Shown: positions 1-6,064, counted from the first letter of the stretch. The stretch: DNA of 8,929 bases from Erysipelotrichaceae bacterium (GCA_019415435.1 DXZE01000057.1:1-8929); one strand, 5' to 3'. Numbers and translations are program-made. The notes: generated by a model not told the origin, from the letters alone.

Positions 1-1
1 A

Positions 2-67
2 AAGTATGTGAAATCTGGAAAGTACAGCAAATATCATAAAAAGAGGCGCAATTCACCCCCTGCCTGA
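2..67 (+). pseudogene. 3' end of an IS200/IS605-type gene (probably tnpB), cut by the window edge
   Basis: An open frame enters from the left edge and gives 21 residues, starting KYVKSGKYSKYHKKRR and finishing NSPPA, then TGA at 65-67. The tail is very basic, and its last codons lie inside the left half of the terminal hairpin at 46-87. Genes of IS200/IS605-type elements often run into the terminal hairpin in this way, so I infer that this is the end of the element's tnpB or accessory gene. Only the tail is visible, with no catalytic motif, so whether the gene is intact outside the window cannot be told. Identity is from position and composition only. Confidence 0.4.
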
Positions 68-87
68 AGTAAGGGGTCTTCTTGCGC
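46..87. mobile_element. Terminal hairpin of an IS200/IS605-type element
   Basis: The outer arms GCGCAA (46-51) and TTGCGC (82-87) are perfect inverted repeats. Inside them CCCC (57-60) faces GGGG (73-76), with small internal and apical loops. The layout, with an outer GCGCAA stem and an inner C4/G4 stem around a CTGAAGT-like loop, resembles the subterminal imperfect palindromes that Y1 transposases of the IS200/IS605 family recognise. The EAL gene fragment begins on the far side at about 91, so the element boundary is probably near 88-93. The inner stem is imperfect, which suggests decay. Confidence 0.55.
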
Positions 88-90
88 TAT

Positions 91-211
91 CTTCGATAAA
101 CTGATCCTGTGGAACAGGTTTGGAATAATAATATCCCTGGATATAGTTAACACCATCTTTAATAAGCTTATCTCTCTGTTCCTTTGTCTCTATGCCTTCA
201 ACAATGGTTCT
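91..211 (-). pseudogene. C-terminal fragment of an EAL-domain cyclic-di-GMP phosphodiesterase
   Basis: Read on the minus strand, this gives TIVEGIETKEQRDKLIKDG followed by VNYIQGYYYSKPVPQDQFIE. These match the last conserved blocks of EAL domains: the usual VVAEGVET motif, whose Glu belongs to the active site, and the usual CDYIQGYYFSKP...EEF end. EAL proteins cleave cyclic-di-GMP to pGpG. Nothing upstream survives: an in-frame stop (TGA) occurs just before the fragment at about 215-217, where the sequence turns into unrelated DNA. Downstream the frame runs into the IS hairpin and stops at 53-55. About 40 codons of a domain of roughly 240 residues remain, so it is non-functional. Confidence 0.7.
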
Positions 212-436
212 ATGTCAGGTTTTCGGACAAATTCAATGCGACTTTTCTGGTTCTTCAGTGGTGCTGATATGGGCAGGCGCATACACCGCGGTCTGTACAA
301 GGCTGGTGATGGCACGCTCATCAATGCAGATGTGAACGGTGCAGCCAATATCATGCGCAAATGCAGGCAGAACCTCCGCAAGGAGCAACTGTCTATAGGG
401 CTTTTAGCGGGGCCGAGGAGAATAAGGGTTGCCTGA
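212..436 (+). pseudogene. tnpB: C-terminal fragment of a TnpB RNA-guided nuclease (IS200/IS605 or IS1341 group)
   Basis: From about 270 the frame gives RRIHRGLYKAGDGTLINADV and then NGAANIMRK. This is the hallmark end of TnpB, in which the Asp of the NADVNGAANI block is the third RuvC catalytic residue. TnpB is the guide-RNA-directed DNA nuclease of IS200/IS605 elements and the ancestor of Cas12. The first 20 residues of this frame (about 212-270) do not resemble TnpB, so the true junction lies between about 212 and 270. The RuvC-I and RuvC-II motifs and the zinc-finger cysteines are missing, so this scrap cannot cut DNA. The frame ends at a TGA at 434-436. It is probably a different element copy from the one at the left edge, because EAL sequence separates them. 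Confidence 0.75.
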
Positions 437-520
437 CTTCTGTATGGTGACGGACGCATTGCAACGATGATCCCGGATAAGCCGGACAGCAGTAAGCAGA
501 GGTACATCGCGATCAAATAA
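437..520 (+). other. Short open frame of unknown origin after the TnpB fragment
   Basis: The TnpB frame continues past its stop for 27 codons, including GDGRIATMIPDKPDSSKQRY, to a TAA at 518-520. There is no start codon with a ribosome site, and I do not recognise the peptide. It could be the broken end of whichever gene once preceded the transporter operon, or chance. The rest of the interval up to the operon (521-601) holds the operator and promoter described separately. Confidence 0.15.
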
Positions 521-529
521 CAGAGAAAC

Positions 530-546
530 CTTACATCAATTGTAAG
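530..546. promoter_or_regulatory. Candidate BceR-type operator (inverted repeat CTTACA-N5-TGTAAG)
   Basis: The perfect 6-bp arms CTTACA (530-535) and TGTAAG (541-546) flank TCAAT. Response regulators of the Bce family are reported to bind TNACA-N4-TGTAA. This site has both half-sites but a 5-bp rather than a 4-bp spacer. It lies immediately upstream of the -35 region of the transporter operon that encodes such a regulator, which is where an activator site is expected. I infer autoregulation; the spacing difference is the main doubt. Confidence 0.55.
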
Positions 547-575
547 TGGTATATGAGAGTTCCCATCATTACAAT
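547..575 (+). promoter_or_regulatory. Candidate promoter of the bceAB-RS-like operon
   Basis: TACAAT at 570-575 matches five of six bases of the -10 consensus. The -35 position (about 547-552, TGGTAT) is poor, as expected of a promoter that needs an activator. Transcription would start at about 582, leaving a 20-nt leader before the ATG at 602. The -10 lies inside a small perfect palindrome, ATCATT-AC-AATGAT (565-578). Confidence 0.4.
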
Positions 576-601
576 GATCTCATAAAAGGATGGTGGTACT
601 C

Positions 602-1378
602 ATGGAGAGTTATATCTTACAGGTAGATAATCTGAAAAAGACGTATGGAAAAGGCGACAGCAGAACAGAGGCGCTGAGAGGAATTTCATTCGATGTTCTG
701 GATGGAGAATTCTTAGGGATTATGGGACCGAGCGGCTCCGGAAAGACAACGCTTTTAAATTGCATTGCCACGATGATCAGGCCAAGTTCGGGAAAAGTTG
801 TTCTGAGAGGGAAAGATATATCAGCATTTCATGAAAAAGAGCTTGCGGATTACCGGGGAAAAAGAATCGGCTATCTGTTTCAGGAATTTGAACTTCTTGA
901 TAATCTGACTGTTCGGGAAAATATTGCGCTTCCCCTTACTCTGCATGGCATATCGGAAAAACAGGCGGGATCAAAAATAAAAGAAATTTCACGCCTGCTG
1001 GATATTACAGAAGCACTTGATAAATTTCCTTCACAGATTTCCGGTGGTCAGAAGCAGCGAGCCGCGGCGGCAAGGGCACTGATTTCAGACCCGGATATAT
1101 TGCTTTGCGACGAGCCGACAGGTGCTCTTGACAGCAAAAATGCAAAGAACCTTATGAATAAGCTTTTCAGTATGAACCGGAATCAGGGGAAAACGATTGT
1201 CATGGTCACGCATGATCCGAATGCGGCCAGCTTTTGTTCCAGAATCCTTTTCATTCAGGATGGATGCCTCTTTCATGAACTGAGGAGAGACCTTCAGAAG
1301 GAAACGAATACTGCTTTCTACGACCGTATTGCCGCAGTGACAGCACAATTGGGAGGAGGGAGCGCAAATGTTCTTTAA
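602..1378 (+). CDS. ABC transporter ATP-binding protein, BceA/VraF type (peptide-antibiotic detoxification)
   Basis: This is a 258-residue ATPase that powers the membrane partner encoded next. All ABC motifs are present: Walker A GPSGSGKTT (residues 42-50), Q-loop Gln94 in LFQEFELLDN, signature ISGGQ (146-150; Ile replaces the usual Leu), Walker B ILLCDEP with Asp170-Glu171, D-loop ALD, and His204 in VTHDPNAAS. Length and order match the BceA/YtsC/VraF family, which drives removal of bacitracin-, nisin- or defensin-like peptides from cell-wall lipid targets. I chose the ATG at 602 because the AAGGATGGTGG site (587-596) precedes it correctly. An in-frame ATG at 590 lies inside that site and would only add MVVL. 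The 3' end overlaps the permease gene by 11 bp, so the two are translationally coupled. The substrate cannot be read from the sequence. Confidence 0.9.
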   Translation: MESYILQVDNLKKTYGKGDSRTEALRGISFDVLDGEFLGIMGPSGSGKTTLLNCIATMIRPSSGKVVLRGKDISAFHEKELADYRGKRIGYLFQEFELLDNLTVRENIALPLTLHGISEKQAGSKIKEISRLLDITEALDKFPSQISGGQKQRAAAARALISDPDILLCDEPTGALDSKNAKNLMNKLFSMNRNQGKTIVMVTHDPNAASFCSRILFIQDGCLFHELRRDLQKETNTAFYDRIAAVTAQLGGGSANVL

Positions 1379-3401
1379 ACAGATCAGGCGGAGCGCCGCG
1401 AGAAACCGCAAGGGAAACGGACTTTATTTTGCGTCTCTGGTTATTGCAATTGTTGCTTTTTACACACTTCTTTCACTTGGAAGCCAGGATGTCATGCGGT
1501 TTCTGAAAACCATTGAAAGCGACGCGGTCGGAAAACTTTTGAGACTTCTCCCTGTCGTATATGGTGTTTCGCTTTTCTTTGTATTCTTCATGGTGTATTT
1601 TGCCTGCCGCTATCAGATATCAAGGCGGAGAAAAGAATTCGGCATTTATCTGATGATGGGAATGAAGAGGAGCCGTCTCTTAAGTATTCTTTTTGGCGAG
1701 GCACTGATAAACAGTATCATTTCGCTTGTGATCGGGCTTCCGGTTGCACTGTTTCTGACAGAAGGGATCAGCCTCATTACGGCAAAAATCGCGGGACTTG
1801 GAATTATAGGCCATACATTTACTTTCTCGGGATCTGCAATCTTCTGGACGATCGCGGGATTCGTTCTTGTACAGTTTGTCTCTATGGCAATTCTCAGCGT
1901 AAGAATTGTTACCGCAGAAACCGGAACACTGATACAGGCTGATAATACCGACAGGCAGACTGTTTCTTCGAAAAAGACAAATTCGTTTTTCTTTATTATG
2001 GGATGCATGTTGCTTGCCACCGGATATTATCTTGCCGTTTTCAGACTCCGGTCGCTTTCCTTTAGAATGACACTTATCACCGCGATTTTATGGATACTTG
2101 GAACGTTTCAGATGTACCGCGGGTGGGGAGGATTCTTGGGAAAGTCCATTCGGAAAAGAAGCCCCGCAAAGACCGGCCTCTGGACGTTTACAGCGCGTCA
2201 GGTGCAGGAAAATGTTCTGTCACAGTATAAGTTGCTTGCTGTCGCGTCCCTGCTTTTAACGGGGGCTATGGCATGCGTTTCCTATGGAATAGCTGTCGGG
2301 ACAGAAAGATCATCAGATGCAAGAAGCGTGGATGTCTCTCTTTACGGGACCCAGGAAGACATAGAAGACATTCTCTCTGAAAAAGAAATAGCGAACATGA
2401 CGAAGAATTCGTACCCGCTCTATCTGTCCAGCGTAAAGGAGCAGTATGACGAGGGAAAATCGGATGAATTTGACCTGTCGCAGCTGAAAGAAGCTCTGCG
2501 GTCACTTCACGATAGCAACGGTACAGGAGAAAACATAGCCGATAATATGCATATCCGCTACCTGGTGAATGTCAGCTCCTATAATCAGATCCTTTCAGGC
2601 CTTGGGAAGGAAAACATTTCCCTTTCTGACGGAGATGTGGCGGTCTTTACATCTCTTGCCGGCGAGGGAGAGTACGGAAGGATCCTGAACCAGGCGATTC
2701 AGAAGGGAGTTTCCATTGGCATTGACGGGAAAGCATATCAGGTGAAACCGACACTTTATATCGATAATGTGGTTGCCGACCGTTCCATTACGCTTTCTGC
2801 CGCACTTATTGTACCGGACGATTTGTACAGCAATCTTACCGACAGCAATGATCCATACTGTACAAATGTACAGATCAAAGATACGATCATCAAAAGACAA
2901 GGCCTGATGCAGGCTGAACAAAAAATGTCGGAACTGCTCTCCCGGACAGGTATTGAATATGACAGCTACCTCGGAGGCGTGGGAAGAACGCTGTTCTACA
3001 AAGAAGCTTCAAGCTACCTGACGATCTATCTCGGTGTCCTTCTCTGGCTGATTGCCAATACAGTGATCGGACTTAAAATTCTGATCAGCCAGCGGGAAAA
3101 TATTCACCGTTATGAAATTCTTTCTATGATCGGAGCCGACAGCCAGACGGAGATAAAGTCGGCAAAAAGGCAGATTTCAGTTTATTTCCTGCTTGTCGCA
3201 ATTCCGGCTCTGATCAGCAGTATTTTCGCGGTCTGGGCAATGCTCGCAAACTTCCTGCAGATACCGTATGGGACATCTGTCGCAGAAATTGCCGGGCTCT
3301 CAGCTGCAGCAATAGCGGTTTTTGCAGGGCTTGAAATACTGTATATAGAAGTGGTAAAACACAGCGCGGGAAGAGAGATTCGTCAGATGGAAGAGAGGTG
3401 A
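1368..3401 (+). CDS. ABC transporter permease, BceB/VraG type (FtsX-like, large extracellular sensor domain)
   Basis: This is a 677-residue membrane protein, close to the usual BceB length of about 650. The start MFFKQIRRSAARNRKGNG followed by LYFASLVIAIVAFYTLLSL is typical of clostridial members. Ten hydrophobic segments are visible: about 18-37, 60-81, 105-130, 150-175, 205-225, 230-250, 285-310, 548-572, 595-625 and 635-660. Between the seventh and eighth lies a hydrophilic domain of about 235 residues (roughly 311-547), where Bce permeases contact the antibiotic-target complex. RRRKEFGIYLMMGMKR (about 85-100) is the FtsX-like cytoplasmic coupling stretch. In this family the permease both moves or frees the peptide and signals its flux to the paired kinase. 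Its ribosome site GGGAGGAGGG lies within the end of the ATPase gene. The stop is 4 bp before the regulator's TTG. Confidence 0.9.
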   Translation: MFFKQIRRSAARNRKGNGLYFASLVIAIVAFYTLLSLGSQDVMRFLKTIESDAVGKLLRLLPVVYGVSLFFVFFMVYFACRYQISRRRKEFGIYLMMGMKRSRLLSILFGEALINSIISLVIGLPVALFLTEGISLITAKIAGLGIIGHTFTFSGSAIFWTIAGFVLVQFVSMAILSVRIVTAETGTLIQADNTDRQTVSSKKTNSFFFIMGCMLLATGYYLAVFRLRSLSFRMTLITAILWILGTFQMYRGWGGFLGKSIRKRSPAKTGLWTFTARQVQENVLSQYKLLAVASLLLTGAMACVSYGIAVGTERSSDARSVDVSLYGTQEDIEDILSEKEIANMTKNSYPLYLSSVKEQYDEGKSDEFDLSQLKEALRSLHDSNGTGENIADNMHIRYLVNVSSYNQILSGLGKENISLSDGDVAVFTSLAGEGEYGRILNQAIQKGVSIGIDGKAYQVKPTLYIDNVVADRSITLSAALIVPDDLYSNLTDSNDPYCTNVQIKDTIIKRQGLMQAEQKMSELLSRTGIEYDSYLGGVGRTLFYKEASSYLTIYLGVLLWLIANTVIGLKILISQRENIHRYEILSMIGADSQTEIKSAKRQISVYFLLVAIPALISSIFAVWAMLANFLQIPYGTSVAEIAGLSAAAIAVFAGLEILYIEVVKHSAGREIRQMEER

Positions 3402-3405
3402 TTGT

Positions 3406-4080
3406 TTGAAAAAGATTGTTATCGCAGAGGATGACAGCTACCTTCGTGATGAACTGGTATTTACATTCCAAAAGGCAGGATATGACGCCCGCTCTGTGAC
3501 TTCCTTCGAACACACTGAGAGAACAATTGTCCAGATGCATCCTGACCTTGTGATACTTGATATCAATTTGCCGGGAAAATCCGGATATGGGATCTGCAAA
3601 TACCTGAAGGAGCGAACGCATATTCCAATATTAATACTGACCGCGAGAGACAGTCTTTCTGATGAACTTACCGGTTTATATCTTGGCGCGGATGATTATC
3701 TTACAAAGCCATGCCAGCCGGCCAGACTTCTTGCAAGGGCAGAAAGACTCATCCGGACTTTTTCAGAACTGAAAAATCTGGTGTGGGCGGGAAACCTTTC
3801 ACTGGATACGGACAACTGGAAGCTGAGCAGCAAAGGAAAAACGCTGATCCTTGCGGAAAACGAAGGAAAGATCATGAGACTTCTGATGGAACACAGTCCG
3901 GAGATTGTTTCAAAAGAAGAACTTTTCCGGGAACTTTGGGGAAGGGAAGAATATGTAGATGAAAATATCCTTCAGGTGAATATCAGCAGACTGAGAAAAA
4001 AGCTTACAGATAATGGTTTCAAATCTTCTTTGGAAAATATCAGAGGAAAGGGATATGTATTAAGGACAGAGGATCAATGA
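3406..4080 (+). CDS. OmpR/PhoB-type response regulator, BceR-like
   Basis: This is a 224-residue two-domain transcription regulator. The receiver domain (1-115) has the acidic pocket Glu8-Asp9-Asp10, phospho-acceptor Asp52 in VILDINLPG, the switch Thr78 in LILTAR, and Lys100 in DDYLTKP. The C-terminal winged helix (about 127-221) has the usual ENEGKIMRLLMEHSPEIVSK and LRKKLTDNGF...IRGKGYVL blocks. The start is TTG at 3406, seven bases after AGAGG (3394-3398). No in-frame ATG gives the receiver's first strand, so the rare start is well supported. It sits between the transporter and its kinase, and probably binds the inverted repeat at 530-546 to raise expression of the whole operon. All residues needed for phosphorylation are present. 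Confidence 0.9.
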   Translation: MKKIVIAEDDSYLRDELVFTFQKAGYDARSVTSFEHTERTIVQMHPDLVILDINLPGKSGYGICKYLKERTHIPILILTARDSLSDELTGLYLGADDYLTKPCQPARLLARAERLIRTFSELKNLVWAGNLSLDTDNWKLSSKGKTLILAENEGKIMRLLMEHSPEIVSKEELFRELWGREEYVDENILQVNISRLRKKLTDNGFKSSLENIRGKGYVLRTEDQ

Positions 4081-5072
4081 AAAGAATCTTAAAAAGATCA
4101 GGACACTGGATCTGGATTTTCATTTTAACAGACGGGATTTTTATTTTTGTGACATGGATGGCGAACCCTGATTCTTTAAAATATATGCTGCCGTTCCTTC
4201 TGCTCTTTTCTTTGATTGCGGTTATAACGGGAGAAATGCTTGACCGGAAACAGAAGGAAAAAGATAAGGAGGCGGTATCTGCTTTTCTTGAGACATCGGA
4301 CGAAAAGGCAGCCGACAAGCTTGCTGATTATTTTAATGATGATCAGACAGCCGAGGAAGCGATCCGGGAATATATGCGGGCAATTCACCTGGTCAAAGAC
4401 ACCGGCAGCCGCATGAACGATTATCAGGAATATATCGAAGCCTGGGTACACGAAGTAAAAACACCGATTTCGCTGATGGAACTGATGCTGGAAAACCATA
4501 AGGACGAGATGTCATCTTACGTATATCAAAGGATTCGATATGCAGAGCATCAGCTTATGGAAGATGCAGAGAGGATCCTGTATTATTCACGCCTGGATGC
4601 GGAACATCCTGATTTTCGGCTTGAGACTTTTTCATTGTCTGAATGCGTGACAGAAAAGATAGAAGAGTACAGGCCGTTCTGCCTTGAGAAAGGAATTGAT
4701 CTGAAATATGATCTCGAGCCGGTAAAAGTAGTTTCAGACCGTCGCATCGCTTCTTTTATGTTTTCACAGCTCATGAGCAATGCTGTGAAGTACGCGGATA
4801 CGGATAAAGGAAGGATCATTATCTCTGTGGTGCGGAAAGGAGATAATATTATTCTGGATATCTGCAACAATGGGACAGGTGTTCTGCCGGAAGACAGGCC
4901 GTTCCTCTTTGACAAGGGGTTCACCGGAAGCCATCCGGACAGACAGAAAGCGACAGGTATGGGCCTTTATCTTGTCAGAAAATATGCAGAGAAGCTGGGC
5001 ATCACGGTACAGCTCGATGAAGAAATCCCATTTGCAAAAGGATTTGGAACAGCTCTGATTTTTCATTTGTAA
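4077..5072 (+). CDS. Sensor histidine kinase, BceS-like intramembrane-sensing type
   Basis: This is a 331-residue kinase. Two N-terminal membrane helices (about 10-29 and 35-53) are joined by a loop of only a few residues, so there is no extracellular sensor domain. That is the mark of intramembrane-sensing kinases, which take their signal from the Bce transporter. A charged linker follows (54-115). The phospho-acceptor is His125 in AWVHEVKTPIS. The ATPase part has the N-box Asn235 (QLMSNAVKYA), a G1-like NNGTG (264-268; Asn replaces the usual Asp before Asn-Gly), the F-box around Phe278 and G2 TGMGLYL (293-299). The ATG overlaps the regulator's stop by 4 bp. The end GTALIFHL is the normal family end, so the gene looks complete despite the break in gene order just after it. 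Confidence 0.9.
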   Translation: MKRILKRSGHWIWIFILTDGIFIFVTWMANPDSLKYMLPFLLLFSLIAVITGEMLDRKQKEKDKEAVSAFLETSDEKAADKLADYFNDDQTAEEAIREYMRAIHLVKDTGSRMNDYQEYIEAWVHEVKTPISLMELMLENHKDEMSSYVYQRIRYAEHQLMEDAERILYYSRLDAEHPDFRLETFSLSECVTEKIEEYRPFCLEKGIDLKYDLEPVKVVSDRRIASFMFSQLMSNAVKYADTDKGRIIISVVRKGDNIILDICNNGTGVLPEDRPFLFDKGFTGSHPDRQKATGMGLYLVRKYAEKLGITVQLDEEIPFAKGFGTALIFHL

Positions 5073-5380
5073 AAAGAAGATGGTTTGATTTTAAAGGGCA
5101 GCTCGCTTCGGATGATCATGACAAATCTGACGGGCCTGATCACTCTCGTGGGTGAGAGCAACATCAGCAAACTCGAAGGTGCGATTGATACCACTGGTTC
5201 TCCTTTCTCATCCGATTCAAAGTCCTTCATCCAGTCTGTTTCATAATAGTGTTTCAGTTTCTTAGGATCTTCTCTGATAGAATCTGTAAAAGGCTTATAT
5301 AAAGCCATTGTATCCAATACTCGTTCCATAGCTGATTCCATCTCTTTAATCCGATTGAGCTGTTTCGTGTTATATTTCAT
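5063..5380 (-). pseudogene. DUF4298 protein, C-terminus lost at a recombination join
   Basis: The first 61 residues look like a DUF4298 protein, a small bacterial family of unknown function. RIKEMESAMERVLDTM is its N-terminal coiled-coil-like helix, and KLKHYYETDWMKDFESDEKG is its conserved YY...W..D...D..G block. The family normally continues with a stretch like LPKDLKRGVLSEDGIYNLL. Here, after Glu61 (codon ending at 5198), the frame enters unrelated sequence (SIAPSSLLMLLSPTRV...) and runs 44 more codons to a stop inside the kinase gene's 3' end. I infer a rearrangement join at about 5198 that removed the last third or so. The tail is low-identity antisense sequence, not a real domain. No clear ribosome site precedes the ATG at 5378-5380. 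Its start faces the NERD gene start across 36 bp. Confidence 0.6.
5073..5197 (+). other. Unexplained segment after the kinase gene; possible gene remnant
   Basis: Directly after the kinase stop, the same frame stays open for 57 codons to a TAA at 5244-5246. It includes SSLRMIMTNLTGLITLVGES and then NISKLEGAIDTTG. The composition looks protein-like, but there is no plausible ribosome site and I do not recognise the peptide. The part past about 5198 is antisense to the DUF4298 gene, so only about 41 codons could be a true remnant. It may be the cut end of the next gene in the operon's former location, or chance. Confidence 0.2.
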
Positions 5381-5416
5381 GTATAAAACGCAACATATTA
5401 ATCAGGTGTAAAGAAT

Positions 5417-5971
5417 ATGGGATCTGTTATTGTTTTATTGGTAATCATTGTTTTCTATGAAGTATATAAAAGATATTTAAAACCGGTTATGAGCAGGGAT
5501 ACGGATCATTCTGCATTAGATAAAACATTGTCTAAGTTATCTGATAAGGAGTATACTGTCCTGCATAATTCATCCAAGTGGTATCTGATTGTTTCTGTAT
5601 ATGGCATCTTTGTATTAAATGTAATGTCTTATACAGGATGGATTACCGGTAATGAAAACAGTAAGCAATGGACTGTAACCGGTAAGGAAAGTTTACAGTT
5701 TGACAATCCTCTTTTTGAAAATGAGAAGGTCATGGAGAATATAAAGAAACTGTTAAAGGAAAGATATGTACCTGTGTATTCTCTTGTCGTATTCCCGGAT
5801 AATACAAGATTACATGTTGAAGCATTCGATGCCAGTGTGATCCAGTACAGAGGTCTTTCCAATGAGATACAGAGATATTCTGCAAATGCAGTAATGCCAG
5901 TATCACAGATGCATGAGTTAGTAACATTGGTGAACCACTCGGTCATTGAATGGCCGAGGATTCCCGCTTGA
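5417..5971 (+). CDS. Membrane-anchored NERD-domain-like protein with replaced catalytic residues
   Basis: This is a 184-residue protein. An N-terminal membrane helix (4-20, SVIVLLVIIVFYEVYKR) is followed by a NERD-like domain (about 33-165): YTVLHN, VSVYGIFVLNVMSYTGWITG, W85, F-x-NPLFEN, and a later VYSLVVFP strand. NERD (nuclease-related) domains normally carry IDH before the VVS strand and ETK after the GIFVI strand. Here the equivalent positions read KWY or WYL and NVM (Asn68, Met70), so the nuclease residues appear lost. A few residues before the VVS strand may also be deleted. The last 13 or so residues (from VNHSVIEWPRIPA) are encoded by the 29-bp palindromic repeat and what follows, so the native C-terminus has probably been replaced. 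A -10-like TATAAA is at 5382-5387; the ribosome site is weak. It may be a pseudoenzyme or a decaying gene. Confidence 0.6.
   Translation: MGSVIVLLVIIVFYEVYKRYLKPVMSRDTDHSALDKTLSKLSDKEYTVLHNSSKWYLIVSVYGIFVLNVMSYTGWITGNENSKQWTVTGKESLQFDNPLFENEKVMENIKKLLKERYVPVYSLVVFPDNTRLHVEAFDASVIQYRGLSNEIQRYSANAVMPVSQMHELVTLVNHSVIEWPRIPA
5930..5958. repeat. 29-bp palindromic repeat, copy A
   Basis: It is identical over 29 bp to the copy at 8834-8862 and begins GTGAACCACTCGGTCATTG. Bases 5938-5946 pair with 5950-5958 (arms CTCGGTCAT and ATGGCCGAG, with one T-G wobble) around a TGA loop. Both copies are followed at a short distance (7 or 9 bp) by GCTTGA, while the bases between differ. Copy A forms the 3' end of the NERD-like gene. 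It has no T-run, so it is not an intrinsic terminator. Confidence 0.8.
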
Positions 5972-6037
5972 TTTCCTAAATCTGACATAGTGCCTCCTGC
6001 CTTCAGTTTAACTAATCTGCATGCATGGTGCCAGAAT

Positions 6038-6064
6038 AAAAAAGGAAATGTTTTGAACATTTCC
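6038..6064 (-). terminator. Intrinsic terminator of the minus-strand three-gene operon
   Basis: On the minus strand a perfect 9-bp stem, GGAAATGTT / AACATTTCC with a 3-nt loop (6044-6064), starts two bases after the TAA stop of the LURP-one gene. It is followed by six T residues (6043 down to 6038). There is no T-run on the plus side, so it acts for the minus-strand operon only. Confidence 0.85.

Noticed and set aside
190..516. Minus-strand open frame of 108 codons opposite the TnpB fragment
   Set aside because: It is antisense to the recognisable TnpB block, spans the EAL/TnpB join and shows no protein family features.
590..601. ATG at 590 as the start of the ATPase gene
   Set aside because: It lies inside the ribosome site that serves the ATG at 602, and the family starts at the MESYILQV equivalent.
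5143..5158. CTCTC/GAGAG hairpin after the kinase gene as a terminator
   Set aside because: It has only a 5-bp stem and no T-run on either side.
5915..5989. Minus-strand mini-ORF with a GGAGG site (MSDLGNQAGILGHSMTEWFT...)
   Set aside because: The ribosome site is good, but the peptide is mostly the antisense of the palindromic repeat and NERD gene end. Only the LGHSMTEWFT part recurs at copy B, without a matching start context, so it is explained by the repeat.
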